From positions 62,001 through 126,000 of the forward strand of contig NZ_JAHXRW010000007.1 of assembly GCF_019429625.1 (NCBI RefSeq): a DNA stretch of 64,000 nucleotides, in the 5' to 3' direction. A program made the position numbers and the translations under genes. Shown piece by piece: positions 9,449-19,347 of the stretch (positions are counted from its first letter, which is position 1; every line of letters begins with the position of its first letter). The notes beneath the pieces were generated by a model. That model did not search any database. It saw nothing but the letters and a program-made list of their open reading frames with translations, and was not told the DNA's origin. This DNA comes from Celeribacter sp. PS-C1. GTDB lineage: Bacteria > Pseudomonadota > Alphaproteobacteria > Rhodobacterales > Rhodobacteraceae.

Positions 9449-10426
9449 TCATCCGCGCTGAAGCGCCTCAAGCACATCGGCCGCCGCGTGGCCCGGCGTG
9501 ATCTCGCCTTGGGCCACCTTCTGCGCCAGACCTAAGATCATCGATTTGAGCGGCTCGCGCTCAAGCTGAGACAAAAGCCCGTGGCGGATATCTTGCCCGA
9601 ACCAATATTCCGCCTGCTCCGAGCGCCGTTTGTCAAAGAACCCGTTCTCACGTCGCCAGTCCGCTAGCGTGGTCATCTCGCCCCAGGCCTCTCGCAACCC
9701 CTTTTCCTCAATGGCCGACACGGTCATCGCCTTGGGGAAATCCTGCGGGTCTTGCGGGCGCTTTCGGATGAGGCGCAGCGCACCGGCGTAATCGGCACAG
9801 GTCCGCTGCGCTGCGGGCTTCAGATCACCATCTGCCTTGTTCACCAAAATCAGGTCGGCCATCTCCATGATGCCGCGTTTGACGCCTTGCAGTTCATCGC
9901 CCCCTGCGGGCGCCAGCAACAACAAAAACAAATCGGACATCTCAGATACCACAGTCTCGGATTGCCCCACGCCCACTGTCTCGATCAGGATCAGATCATA
10001 TCCAGCCGCTTCACAAAGTGCGACAGCCTCCCGCGTGCGCCGCGCAACACCGCCCAATTCGGATTGCGATGGAGACGGGCGGATAAAGGCATCTCGTTCG
10101 CGCGACAGCATCTCCATCCGCGTCTTATCACCCAGAATAGAGCCACCCGAGCGCGACGACGACGGGTCCACGGCCAGCACAGCGACCTTTAGCCCCTCTT
10201 TGATCAGCATCATCCCAAAGCTCTCGATAAAGGTGGATTTTCCCACCCCCGGCGTGCCCGACAACCCAAGCCGCAGCGCCTGCCGCCCGCTTTTGCCGAT
10301 CACCTCCATCAGCTCAATCGCCTGCGCCCGATGATCCGCCCGCGCACTTTCAACCAATGTGATCGCCCGCGCCAGCGCCCGGCGGTTCCCTGCGATGACC
10401 TGTTCGGCAAGCTCTTTGATGTCCAT
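9449..10426 (-). CDS. meaB: Methylmalonyl-CoA mutase-associated GTPase MeaB
   Basis: A 325-aa G3E-family GTPase. It has Walker A GTPGVGKST at residues 57-65, VDPSSSRSGGSILGDKTRM, Walker B in ETVGVGQSE and NKAD for guanine specificity. MeaB protects and reactivates adenosylcobalamin-dependent methylmalonyl-CoA mutase in propionyl-CoA metabolism. The methylmalonyl-CoA epimerase gene lies about 29 kb away in this window; no mutase gene is present. I chose the ATG at 10424-10426, preceded by GGAAGG, over an upstream start. Confidence 0.96.
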   Translation of the reverse strand: MDIKELAEQVIAGNRRALARAITLVESARADHRAQAIELMEVIGKSGRQALRLGLSGTPGVGKSTFIESFGMMLIKEGLKVAVLAVDPSSSRSGGSILGDKTRMEMLSRERDAFIRPSPSQSELGGVARRTREAVALCEAAGYDLILIETVGVGQSETVVSEMSDLFLLLLAPAGGDELQGVKRGIMEMADLILVNKADGDLKPAAQRTCADYAGALRLIRKRPQDPQDFPKAMTVSAIEEKGLREAWGEMTTLADWRRENGFFDKRRSEQAEYWFGQDIRHGLLSQLEREPLKSMILGLAQKVAQGEITPGHAAADVLEALQRG

Positions 10427-10535
10427 TATGACCTTCCGGGTTGCGGAGCGTTGATGCAGTTTTTCCCGCAGCCTTGCCGCTTTGTCCACCCCTGCCCTCT
10501 TTTCGGCCTCTCAGCTTTCGACCATATAGAGGAGC

Positions 10536-12950
10536 ATGTTCACACCTCGCCTGCCTATTGATGACGTTCTCGACGACCTAACCGATGCTCTCACGGCCCA
10601 CGGTCGTGCGGTGCTTATGGCGCCGCCGGGGGCCGGCAAAACCACCCGCGTGCCTCTTGCTCTTTTGCCAGTGATCGAGGGCAAGATCATCATGCTCGAA
10701 CCCCGTCGCTTGGCCGCGCGCACGGCGGCGGAGCGTATGGCGGAAACCTTGGGCGAACAAGCTGGCGAGACCGTCGGCTATCGTATCCGGGGCGAAGCGA
10801 AAGTCTCGAAAGCCACGCGGATCGAAGTGGTGACCGAGGGTATACTTACACGAATGCTACAATCGGACCCCGAATTGACCGGGGTTGGCGCGGTAATCTT
10901 TGACGAATTCCACGAACGCAGCCTAAACGCCGATCTCGGCCTCGCGCTCACCTGGGAGGTGCGGCAAGCGCTGCGGGATGATTTGACGCTCGTCGTCATG
11001 TCCGCGACATTGGATGCAGAGCCCGTGGCCGCCCTTTTGGACGACGCCCCAGTGATCCGCTCCGAGGGCCGCGCTTATCCGGTAGAGACCCGCTGGCTCG
11101 ACGCCCCGTTTCCGAAGACGCAGCGCCTAGAACAAGCAGTAGCTGACCTGACGCTTAAGGCCGTCTCGGAGGCCGAGGGCTCGGCGCTTCTGTTCCTGCC
11201 TGGAGAGGGCGAAATCCGCCGGGTCCAGAGCCTTTTGGAGGGCCGCGTGCCGCAGGATTGCACCCTGCGCCCACTGTTCGGCGCCATGAAATTCGCCGAC
11301 CAACGCGCGGCAATCGCCCCCACAAAAGATGGGCGCAAGATCGTGTTGGCGACCTCGATTGCGGAGACCTCGCTCACCATCGAAGACGTGCGTATCGTCG
11401 TGGACGCAGGTCGCGCGCGGCGTGCACGGTTCGACCCCGCCTCAGGCATGTCGCGACTGGTCACGGAACGGGTCTCAAAGGCCGAGGCGGAACAACGTCG
11501 CGGCCGAGCCGGACGGGTGTCGGAAGGAGTGTGTTACAGGCTTTGGACCAAGGGCGAAGAAGGCGCGCTGTCAGGCTTTGCCCCTGCCGAGATTGAAACC
11601 GCAGACCTCACCGGGCTGGCTTTAGAACTCGCACTTTGGGGCGCCTCCGAAGGAGACTTGGCCTTTCTCACACCGCCCCCTCCGGGACCATTGGGAGAGG
11701 CCAGAGCACTGCTACAAAGCCTTGGCGCGCTCGATCCTGAGGGGCGGATCACAGAGCACGGCAAGGCGCTCTCCGCCAAGCCGCTGCATCCCAGACTTGC
11801 ACATATGCTACAAATTGCGGGGCAACAGGCAGCAGATTTGGCTGCAATGTTGAATGAACGCGATCCTTTGCGCGGAGCGGGCGTGGACCTGTCCTTACGG
11901 ATGCGCGCCTTGCAAAGCCCCGGGAATGCCGACCGTGGCGTGATCGAACGCGTCAAACAAGAAGCCAAACGTCTGCGACAGGGCCTCACGCAAACGGAGC
12001 CGATGAGCCTTGGAGAAATGGCCGCACTGGCCTATCCGGACCGCGTCGGTCTGCGCCGTGCGGGCGATCAACCGCGCTATCTGTTGTCGGGCGGCAAAGG
12101 CGCCGTCATGCCGGAGAGCGATGATCTGGCCTCCGCCCGACTGATCGTCGTGACCGATACGGACGGCGCCGCACGGGATGCGCGCATCCGGCAGGCCGTT
12201 CAAATCAGCGAAAGCGAGCTGCGCGGCCTTTATGGCGATCAAATCAAATGGCACGATGTTTGTGATTGGGACAAACGCGAGAAGCGCGTGGTGGCGCGAC
12301 GACGCGAGATGTTTGGCGCTTTGGTGCTGGATGACCGGCAATGGAAAGATGCGCCGAAAGAGGCAATTGCACGGGGTGCTCTGGTCGGCTTGCGTCAAAT
12401 CGGACTGCCGTGGAGTGAGGCTGCGAAACGCTTTGCCGCGCGCGTACGTCTGATGGGCGACAGCTATCCCGATATGTCGGAGGAGACGCTGCTCGCCACG
12501 CTTGAAGACTGGCTTTTGCCCTATCTCAAAGGCGCGAAAACCGAGGCGGCGCTGCGGGCGCTGGACATCACCGACGCGCTGCGGGCCATGTTGGATTGGG
12601 ACCAGATGCAACAGCTTGATCGAGAGGTTCCGGGGCATTTCGAAAGCCCCGTGGGTCGCAAGCTGCCGATTGATTATTCTGGCGATCACCCGGAAGTCAC
12701 CGGCAGGCTTCAGGAATTCTTTGGCACCACGCGGCATCCGACCGTGGGGCCGAACCATGTGCCTTTGAAAGTGGTGCTGACCTCTCCGGCGCATCGTCCG
12801 GTTCAGGTGACGATGGATTTGCCGAATTTCTGGACGACCTCCTATGCCGATGTGCGCAAGGATATGCGTGGACGCTATCCGAAACACCCCTGGCCCGAAG
12901 ATCCGACGGAGGCCGATCCGACGCTGCGCGCGAAGCGGCGGGGCACGTAA
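10536..12950 (+). CDS. hrpB: ATP-dependent helicase HrpB (DEAH-like)
   Basis: An 804-aa superfamily 2 helicase. Motif I is PPGAGKTT at residues 30-37, motif II is DEFH (in FDEFHERSL), motif III is MSATLDAEP and motif VI is QRRGRAGR. After the RecA pair come the HA2/winged-helix region and the HrpB-specific C-terminus ending with YPKHPWPEDP. The length fits E. coli HrpB (about 810). Its function is poorly known; it is a putative RNA helicase. GAGGAG directly precedes the ATG. Confidence 0.96.
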   Translation: MFTPRLPIDDVLDDLTDALTAHGRAVLMAPPGAGKTTRVPLALLPVIEGKIIMLEPRRLAARTAAERMAETLGEQAGETVGYRIRGEAKVSKATRIEVVTEGILTRMLQSDPELTGVGAVIFDEFHERSLNADLGLALTWEVRQALRDDLTLVVMSATLDAEPVAALLDDAPVIRSEGRAYPVETRWLDAPFPKTQRLEQAVADLTLKAVSEAEGSALLFLPGEGEIRRVQSLLEGRVPQDCTLRPLFGAMKFADQRAAIAPTKDGRKIVLATSIAETSLTIEDVRIVVDAGRARRARFDPASGMSRLVTERVSKAEAEQRRGRAGRVSEGVCYRLWTKGEEGALSGFAPAEIETADLTGLALELALWGASEGDLAFLTPPPPGPLGEARALLQSLGALDPEGRITEHGKALSAKPLHPRLAHMLQIAGQQAADLAAMLNERDPLRGAGVDLSLRMRALQSPGNADRGVIERVKQEAKRLRQGLTQTEPMSLGEMAALAYPDRVGLRRAGDQPRYLLSGGKGAVMPESDDLASARLIVVTDTDGAARDARIRQAVQISESELRGLYGDQIKWHDVCDWDKREKRVVARRREMFGALVLDDRQWKDAPKEAIARGALVGLRQIGLPWSEAAKRFAARVRLMGDSYPDMSEETLLATLEDWLLPYLKGAKTEAALRALDITDALRAMLDWDQMQQLDREVPGHFESPVGRKLPIDYSGDHPEVTGRLQEFFGTTRHPTVGPNHVPLKVVLTSPAHRPVQVTMDLPNFWTTSYADVRKDMRGRYPKHPWPEDPTEADPTLRAKRRGT

Positions 12951-13100
12951 ATGAGCATTGTCATTTACCAAGCTTTAAAGACTGTGACAGTCCGCCCGCG
13001 AGAAATATGACAGGATTTTAACCTTTGAGCCGCGGTTTATGACAGGGCGTTAAGGTTAATCTGATTAAGGTTAACGCGTGAGAAAGGGATAGGAAATCCC
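12951..13100. other. Spacer with palindrome and 10-bp direct repeat
   Basis: Between the convergent ends of hrpB and the TrkH gene. It holds the 13-bp palindrome GACTGTGACAGTC (12980-12992) and two direct copies of TTAAGGTTAA at 13050-13059 and 13065-13074. There is no T-run, so it is not a standard terminator. Confidence 0.6.
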
Positions 13101-14528
13101 TCAGCGGTTGGCCACCAACTCTCGCCAAAACAACGGCGCCATCAGCGCGTAAACCGTCGCCATTTCGAGCCGCCCGAGATACATGCCAAAGCTCAGAACC
13201 AATTTCGATGCCGTGTCCAAACTTGCAAAATTGCCCGCAGGACCGATGACACCACCGACGCCCGGCCCCACATTGGCCAAGGCAGTCAAGGCGCCGGAAA
13301 GCGCGGTCGACATATCGGCGCCGAAGAAACTCAAGAGCGAAGCCAGAACGCCAAATGTGGCGGCATAAAGCACGAAGAACGCGATCACACCAGAGAGCGC
13401 ATCGGGGGCGACGGGGCGGCCTTCGTATTTCACGAATGTGATCCGATGCGGCGCGAAACTCATGCGGATTTGCGCCAAAAGCGCGCGGAAGGCCACGAGC
13501 CAGCGCATGGCTTTGGCGCCTCCCGCCGTCGATCCGGTCGCGCCTCCGACCGCCGTCAGGACAAAGAAGGCGGCGACCGCAAACGGTCCCCAAAGCGTGT
13601 AATCCGTCGTAGCGTAGCCCGTGGTCGTGACCACGGAGACGACATTGAACGCCACGAGGCGAAGCGCGTCAGGCAACGTTTCATCCTGCACATACATCAG
13701 CCAGACGGCGAGGACGGAAATCGACAAACCGAGAGATTTCAGCATCGCCACGACCTGTTCAGAGCGCCAATTTCCGTGACGCACCCCTCTGATATACCAA
13801 GAGAAAGGCAAAGCCCCCGCGAGCATAAAGAGCGTGCACGTCCATTGCAGAAAGCCGCTTTGGAAGTGGCCGAAAGAGGCGTCATAGCCCGAATAGCCGC
13901 CGGTCGAGAGCGTGGTCAAAGCATGGGTCAGCGCATCGAAGGGCGACATACCACCTAAGAGATAGAGCAGCCCGCACAGAATGATGAGCGCGAAATAGAT
14001 CTGCAAGGTGGCGGAGGCGAACATCGTCGCATTGCGCAGTTCCCTCTCGCCGGTCTCCGAACTTTCCGAACGGAAAAGCTGCATCCCGCCCACTTTCAGG
14101 ATCGGCAGAAGCGCAATGCCTGTGACAATGAACCCGACCCCGCCGACGGCCTGCAACGTCGCGCGCCAAAAGATAATACCGCGCGGTGTGTCATCGAGGC
14201 CGGACATTACAGTGGATCCGGTGGTTGTGATCCCCGACATGGCCTCGAAAAACGCATCTGTGAGCGAGAGGTTGTAGAGGTGCAAAGGGCCCGCACCGCA
14301 GAGCGCGGCCACCATCCAGACGGAAGAGGTCAGGAGAAAGGTATGAAGAGGGCGCAGGTCATCGGTGCGCGGCGAGGACGCCAGCGCAAGAGCGCCGCCG
14401 AGAAACCCGAAAAAGAAAGCGGATTCTTCGAAAACGGATGCCGTGTCGGGAAAGGCCAAGGCCACCACGCCCATGAGGGCGGCGAAGAAGACCATGACCA
14501 AACCATTGATGAAGATGACGAAGCTCAT
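13101..14528 (-). CDS. TrkH-family potassium uptake channel subunit
   Basis: A 475-aa polytopic membrane protein with the fourfold pore-loop pattern of TrkH/KtrB: GITTTGSTVM, LSTGGYSGYD, TTTGYATTDY and NVGPGVGG, each carrying a selectivity-filter Gly. It imports K+ and normally needs a cytoplasmic TrkA/KtrA regulator, which is not in this window. The start is taken as ATG at 14526-14528; a GTG two codons upstream is possible and neither has a strong ribosome site. Confidence 0.93.
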   Translation of the reverse strand: MSFVIFINGLVMVFFAALMGVVALAFPDTASVFEESAFFFGFLGGALALASSPRTDDLRPLHTFLLTSSVWMVAALCGAGPLHLYNLSLTDAFFEAMSGITTTGSTVMSGLDDTPRGIIFWRATLQAVGGVGFIVTGIALLPILKVGGMQLFRSESSETGERELRNATMFASATLQIYFALIILCGLLYLLGGMSPFDALTHALTTLSTGGYSGYDASFGHFQSGFLQWTCTLFMLAGALPFSWYIRGVRHGNWRSEQVVAMLKSLGLSISVLAVWLMYVQDETLPDALRLVAFNVVSVVTTTGYATTDYTLWGPFAVAAFFVLTAVGGATGSTAGGAKAMRWLVAFRALLAQIRMSFAPHRITFVKYEGRPVAPDALSGVIAFFVLYAATFGVLASLLSFFGADMSTALSGALTALANVGPGVGGVIGPAGNFASLDTASKLVLSFGMYLGRLEMATVYALMAPLFWRELVANR

Positions 14529-14620
14529 TCCCACCCATCTTGCAGCACAGGCGCACCTCTGGGCGCGTCAGCTCTGGAAAATCACAATTTCAGGGGCGGA
14601 GGCAAGATAAACCTGTCGCC

Positions 14621-16039
14621 TCACGCATGCCATGGCCCGTGCTTCCCCTCACCGCCATCCGTGCGTTCAAACCCATGCGCGCCGAAGAAATCGCGTTGCG
14701 CCTGAATGAGATCGGTGGTGCCACGGCCTTGGCGCATCGTGTCGAAATAGGCGAGCGCATTCGAAAGCGCCGGGACTGGAAGCCCTGCAGAGGTGGCGTA
14801 AGACACCACGCGGCGCAGGGCAGAGAGTCCGCCTTTCACATGCGCGATGAAATCCGGGCTAAAGATGAGTTGATCCTGCGGCAGACCGCTGCGGATTGCC
14901 GCCGCCATATCATCCAAGAGCGCCGAGCGGATGATGCACCCCTCGCGCCAGACTTCGGCAGCGCGCGCCAGATCAAGGCCCCAGTCATAGTGATCGGAAG
15001 CCGCTTTCAAAAGTTTGAAGCCCTGATCATAGGCAACAAGTTTCGCGACCAAAAGCGCTTCTTCAAAGTCACTCTCTTTCGGCAACGTCGGGCGAAATTC
15101 GGGCTCAGTGCCAAAAATCTCTGCCCCCACCAGACGCGTTTCCTTTTCCGAGGACCAGGACCGCGCGGCGACCGCAGCCTCGATTGTGGAGGGCGATTGC
15201 CCAAGGGTAAGCGCCTCAATCGCAGTCCAGCGCCCGGTGCCCTTTTGCCCGGCCTTATCGACAATCACCTCAACCATCGGCTTGCCGGTCGCCGGATCAT
15301 AGGCCTGAAGCACCTTGCCGGAGATTTCCACGAGATAGGAGTTGAGCGGACCTTTGTTCCAGCGTTCAAACAATGCGCCAATTTCATCTGGCGCCTGATG
15401 TGCGCCGTCTCGCAACAAACCATAGATCTCTGCGATCATTTGCATGTCGGCATATTCGATGCCGTTGTGCACGGTTTTGACGAAATGCCCCGCGCCGTCC
15501 GGCCCGAAATGCGCGGCACAGGGATCACCCTCATGTTTGGCGGAAATCGCCTCGATAATGTCGCGGATCGTCTCATAGGACGCTGGATTGCCGCCGACCA
15601 TGATCGACGGCCCATGACGCGCACCCTCCTCACCACCCGACACACCCATACCGATGAAATTCAGCCCCTGCTCGCGCAGCGCAGCCTCGCGCCGACGCGT
15701 GTCGTGGAAATCGGCATTGCCCGCATCGATGATCATGTCCCCCTCTTCCAACAGAGGCACGAGGGCGTCGATCACCGCATCGACCGGACCGCCCGCTTTT
15801 ACCATGATGATCACCGCGCGGGGGCTGTCGAGCGCCGCAACAAGCTCTTCATATGTTTTGGTCGGCACCAACGCGTCCCGCAGATCGCCGCTTTCGGCAA
15901 TGAACTCGTCGGTGACCGATCCGGTGCGGTTGAACACGGCGATAGGAAAGCCCTTTTCCGCAATGTTGAGCGACAGGTTTGCCCCCATGACGCCCAATCC
16001 TATGAGACCGATGCGGGCTTTTGTGTTGAGCTGTGACAT
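14621..16039 (-). CDS. gnd: 6-phosphogluconate dehydrogenase, decarboxylating
   Basis: A 472-aa enzyme of the oxidative pentose phosphate pathway: it oxidises 6-phosphogluconate to ribulose-5-phosphate, CO2 and NADPH. The Rossmann motif GLGVMGANLSLN lies at residues 14-25, the substrate signature includes GVSGGEEGARHGPS, and KTVHNGIEY holds the catalytic Lys. The C-terminus has the long dimer helix region of the roughly 470-residue type. AGGAG precedes the ATG on its strand at a slightly long distance. Confidence 0.98.
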   Translation of the reverse strand: MSQLNTKARIGLIGLGVMGANLSLNIAEKGFPIAVFNRTGSVTDEFIAESGDLRDALVPTKTYEELVAALDSPRAVIIMVKAGGPVDAVIDALVPLLEEGDMIIDAGNADFHDTRRREAALREQGLNFIGMGVSGGEEGARHGPSIMVGGNPASYETIRDIIEAISAKHEGDPCAAHFGPDGAGHFVKTVHNGIEYADMQMIAEIYGLLRDGAHQAPDEIGALFERWNKGPLNSYLVEISGKVLQAYDPATGKPMVEVIVDKAGQKGTGRWTAIEALTLGQSPSTIEAAVAARSWSSEKETRLVGAEIFGTEPEFRPTLPKESDFEEALLVAKLVAYDQGFKLLKAASDHYDWGLDLARAAEVWREGCIIRSALLDDMAAAIRSGLPQDQLIFSPDFIAHVKGGLSALRRVVSYATSAGLPVPALSNALAYFDTMRQGRGTTDLIQAQRDFFGAHGFERTDGGEGKHGPWHA

Positions 16040-16271
16040 GTGAGGCGGCGCTCCTTGATCGCGGGCTTTGGGAAACTATCTGACACATCCGGTGAGTGGC
16101 ACCAGCGCGTCGCGCCTAAACCTATCGCGAAACGGGCCCGTGACAAGTATGCCTAAAAAGGCGCCTTTCGACACATGCGGATCGGAAGTTTTCTGCGAAT
16201 GGCTTGCAATTTAAGGGCCAGCACCCTATGTATATACGCAATATAGACAAAAACAGGCACATATCCGGTTC

Positions 16272-16730
16272 ATGGTTACACTCCTCAAATCCGCTTGGAC
16301 AGGCGTCTTCGACCCCCTTCTGCGTCGCCCCGACCGCGTGCAATCCGCGGCTCTGTGTTGGCGTAACGGCAAGAAAGGCAAAGAAGTTCTGATGATCACC
16401 TCGCGCGACAGCGGGCGTTGGATCATTCCGAAAGGCTGGCCGATCCGCGGGCTTGATGGGGCTGGAACTGCGGCGCAGGAAGCCTGGGAAGAAGCTGGCG
16501 TAAAACCCGCACAAGGCAAGACCAAGCCGCTGGGCCTTTATCACTATATCAAGAAGCTCGACAACGGTTTGCCTGCGCCGGTGGAGGCCACGGTCTATTC
16601 GATCGAGGTCGACCATCTCGAGGATGACTTCCCGGAAAAAAGCGAACGCAAACGCAGCTGGATGTCGCCCAAACAGGCCGCCGCTCTGGTTGATGAACCC
16701 GAGTTGCGCGAGTTGCTTCTGGACCTCTGA
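16272..16730 (+). CDS. Nudix hydrolase (diphosphoinositol-polyphosphatase-like)
   Basis: A 152-aa Nudix protein. The Nudix helix runs from about residue 55 to 77 (IPKGWPIRGLDG then QEAWEEAGV), with Glu70, Glu73 and Glu74 placed to bind metal. The first Glu of the canonical box is replaced, as is common in this alphaproteobacterial subgroup with the IPKGWP start. It hydrolyses a nucleoside diphosphate-linked or polyphosphate substrate that cannot be named. An A/T-rich stretch with TATGTATATACG upstream may be its promoter. The Pi transporter gene follows on the same strand. Confidence 0.9.
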   Translation: MVTLLKSAWTGVFDPLLRRPDRVQSAALCWRNGKKGKEVLMITSRDSGRWIIPKGWPIRGLDGAGTAAQEAWEEAGVKPAQGKTKPLGLYHYIKKLDNGLPAPVEATVYSIEVDHLEDDFPEKSERKRSWMSPKQAAALVDEPELRELLLDL

Positions 16731-16834
16731 GACAATTTACTCTGCGCTGAAAAGACGCGAAAGGCTTGCAATGCAAGGCCGGGCACGTTAGCGCTTCGCC
16801 GTTTGTAACAGATTGACAACGGACCGAAGCCACG

Positions 16835-18316
16835 ATGTCTGACAGCGAAGAGCACGGAAAACAGTGGAAGACCCTCGATAAGGACCTGAATCGTATCAGT
16901 CAGGTCGAGATGGCGACATTCCACATCGCGCGCCCCATGGTTGGGCTCGGGGTTGCATTGGCCTTTATCATCGTCGCGGGGCTCTTTGCGGCCTTGGTCT
17001 TTGGTGGCCAACCCGGTTCCGCTGTCGTCATCGCCGCCGCCGCTTTGGGCGCCTATATGGCGATCAACATCGGCGCGAACGATGTGGCGAACAACATGGG
17101 TCCGGCCGTGGGCGCCAACGCGCTTACCATGGGCGGCGCCATCGTCATTGCCGCGCTTTGCGAAAGTGCAGGCGCGCTTTTGGCGGGAGGCGATGTGGTC
17201 TCGACCATCTCCAAAGGCATCATCGACCCAAGCGCTGTGGCCAACACGCAGGTGTTCATCTGGGCCATGATGGCCGCACTTTTGTCCTCGGCTCTTTGGG
17301 TGAACCTCGCCACATGGATTGGCGCGCCGGTCTCCACCACACACTCGGTCGTGGGCGGCGTTATGGGCGCAGGGATTGCGGCTGCGGGGTTTGCCACGGT
17401 GAACTGGGGTTCAATGGGGCTGATCGCTGCGAGCTGGGTGATCTCTCCCCTTCTGGGCGGCGTGATCGCGGCCGGTTTCCTGTGGTTCATCAAAGCCCGG
17501 ATCATGTATCAGCCCGACAAAATCGCAGCCGCGCGCCGTTGGGTGCCGGTGCTGATCGGCATCATGATGGGCACATTCGCGACCTATCTCGCTGTCAAGG
17601 GCCTCAAGAAAATCGTCAGCGTCGATCTCCTGACGGCACTTTTGATCGGTCTCGGCGTGGGGGCGCTGTCCTATGTGGCCTCTGCGCCTCTGGTGCGTCG
17701 CCAATCCGAAGGTCTGGAAAACCGCAACAAATCGCTCAAGGCGCTTTTCGGCCTGCCGCTGGTGATTTCGGCCGCACTTTTGTCCTTTGCCCATGGTGCT
17801 AATGACGTCGCCAACGCGGTCGGCCCTCTGGCCGCCATCGTGCATGCCAATGCCTCCGGTGAATTCGCCGGTAGCGTTTCCATCCCCCATTGGGTCATGG
17901 TGATCGGCGCCTTCGGCATCTCTTTCGGCCTCATTCTGTTCGGCCCGAAACTGATCAAAATGGTCGGCAGCCAAATCACCAAACTTAACCCGATGCGCGC
18001 CTATTGCGTGGCACTCTCTGCCGCCATCACCGTCATCGTCGCAAGCTGGCTCGGCCTACCTGTATCGTCGACCCATATCGCCGTTGGCGGTGTGTTCGGT
18101 GTTGGTTTCTTCCGCGAATGGTATCACGAAAAGCGCCTCGACGAGACCATGCGCAAGAAAAAAGACCTGCGCATCGCTGCCGAGGAACGCCGCCGCCGCA
18201 AGCTCGTCCGCCGCAGCCATTTTATGACCATCGTCGCCGCTTGGGTGATCACGGTTCCCGCTGCTGCGCTCCTGTCGGCGATTGTGTTCTGGCTCTTGTC
18301 GCATCTGGCGGGCTGA
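16835..18316 (+). CDS. pitA: Inorganic phosphate transporter, PiT family
   Basis: A 493-aa membrane protein with the duplicated PiT signature: GANDVANNMGPAVG in the first half and GANDVANAVGPLAA in the second, plus two copies of the VSTTHSVVGG / VSSTHIAVGG motif. It has about ten hydrophobic segments and a charged loop near residue 440 (RKKKDLRIAAEERRRR). It is a low-affinity metal-phosphate/H+ symporter. The N-terminal 40 residues are soluble. A strong terminator follows. Confidence 0.95.
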   Translation: MSDSEEHGKQWKTLDKDLNRISQVEMATFHIARPMVGLGVALAFIIVAGLFAALVFGGQPGSAVVIAAAALGAYMAINIGANDVANNMGPAVGANALTMGGAIVIAALCESAGALLAGGDVVSTISKGIIDPSAVANTQVFIWAMMAALLSSALWVNLATWIGAPVSTTHSVVGGVMGAGIAAAGFATVNWGSMGLIAASWVISPLLGGVIAAGFLWFIKARIMYQPDKIAAARRWVPVLIGIMMGTFATYLAVKGLKKIVSVDLLTALLIGLGVGALSYVASAPLVRRQSEGLENRNKSLKALFGLPLVISAALLSFAHGANDVANAVGPLAAIVHANASGEFAGSVSIPHWVMVIGAFGISFGLILFGPKLIKMVGSQITKLNPMRAYCVALSAAITVIVASWLGLPVSSTHIAVGGVFGVGFFREWYHEKRLDETMRKKKDLRIAAEERRRRKLVRRSHFMTIVAAWVITVPAAALLSAIVFWLLSHLAG

Positions 18317-18351
18317 CGCCTCCCCCGATGCGAACCTCAATGCGAATAAAA

Positions 18352-18378
18352 AAAGGGCGCCCTCACCGGCGCCCTTTT
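18352..18378 (+). terminator. Intrinsic terminator between Pi transporter and argF
   Basis: GGGCGCC (18355-18361) and GGCGCCC (18368-18374) are flanked by A- and T-runs on both sides, so it can serve both convergent genes. Confidence 0.9.
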
Positions 18379-18403
18379 TCGGTTTTCATTGCAGGTGAAG
18401 TAC

Positions 18404-19327
18404 TCACTCAACGCACCAACGCATGATCGCCTTTTGCGCGTGGAGACGGTTTTCTGCCTCGTCGAAAATCACCGATTGCGGACCGTCCATAACGTTGTTC
18501 GTCACCTCATCGCCGCGGTGCGCCGGAAGACAGTGCATAAACAGCGCATCGGGGTTCGCATGAGACATCAGCTTGCGATCCACCCGGTAAGGGCGCAGCT
18601 GATTGTGGCGCCGTTCGCGAGCCGAAGCCGGATCGTGCATCGAAACCCAAGTGTCAGTAACGACAAGATCGGCGCCCGCAACGGCCTCCTCGGCGTTTCG
18701 GGTGATCTCGATGTTCGAGCCCTTGGCACGCGCCGCCTCTACGAAACCCATCTCGGGATCAAGCGGTTCAGGGCCGGCAAAAGTCATGTCAAAGCCGAAC
18801 TGACCGGCGGCATGGAGGAAGGACGCACAGACATTGTTGCCATCGCCCAGCCAGACGACTTTCTTGCCTTTGATCGAGCCGCGATGCTCCTCATAGGTTA
18901 GAATGTCGGCCATGATCTGGCAGGGATGGGTGCGGTTCGTCAGCCCGTTGATCACCGGCACGGAGGCATATTCCGCCATCTCAAGAAGCGTTTGCTCCTC
19001 GAAGGTGCGGATCATGATCATGTCGACGTAGCGCGACAACACGCGGGCCGTGTCAGCGATGGTTTCGCCGTGGCCCAGTTGCATATCCGCGCCCGAAAGC
19101 ACCATGGTCTGCCCGCCCATCTGGCGCACGCCCACATCAAAAGACACGCGCGTCCGGGTCGAGGGTTTCTCGAAAATCAGCGCGACCATTTTGTCTTTGA
19201 GCGGCTGCTCCTCGTCCAAGGCCGCTTTCGGCTTGTCATGGCGCGCGTTCTTGGTGAGTTTCGCGGTCTCGATGATCCGGTGCAGGTCTCTTGCGTCTGT
19301 TTTGTGAATGTCGAGGAAGTGGTTCAT
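18404..19327 (-). CDS. argF: Ornithine carbamoyltransferase
   Basis: A 307-aa transcarbamylase converting ornithine and carbamoyl phosphate to citrulline. The carbamoyl phosphate loop STRTRVSF lies near residue 55, HPCQIMAD near 133, and the ornithine site with HCLPAHRG is near the C-terminus. It is anabolic ArgF by length and context: argD ends 20 bp upstream on the same strand, giving an argD-argF operon. GAAGAGACC precedes the ATG. Confidence 0.97.
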   Translation of the reverse strand: MNHFLDIHKTDARDLHRIIETAKLTKNARHDKPKAALDEEQPLKDKMVALIFEKPSTRTRVSFDVGVRQMGGQTMVLSGADMQLGHGETIADTARVLSRYVDMIMIRTFEEQTLLEMAEYASVPVINGLTNRTHPCQIMADILTYEEHRGSIKGKKVVWLGDGNNVCASFLHAAGQFGFDMTFAGPEPLDPEMGFVEAARAKGSNIEITRNAEEAVAGADLVVTDTWVSMHDPASARERRHNQLRPYRVDRKLMSHANPDALFMHCLPAHRGDEVTNNVMDGPQSVIFDEAENRLHAQKAIMRWCVE

Positions 19328-19347
19328 AGGTTTGGTCTCTTCGTCTG

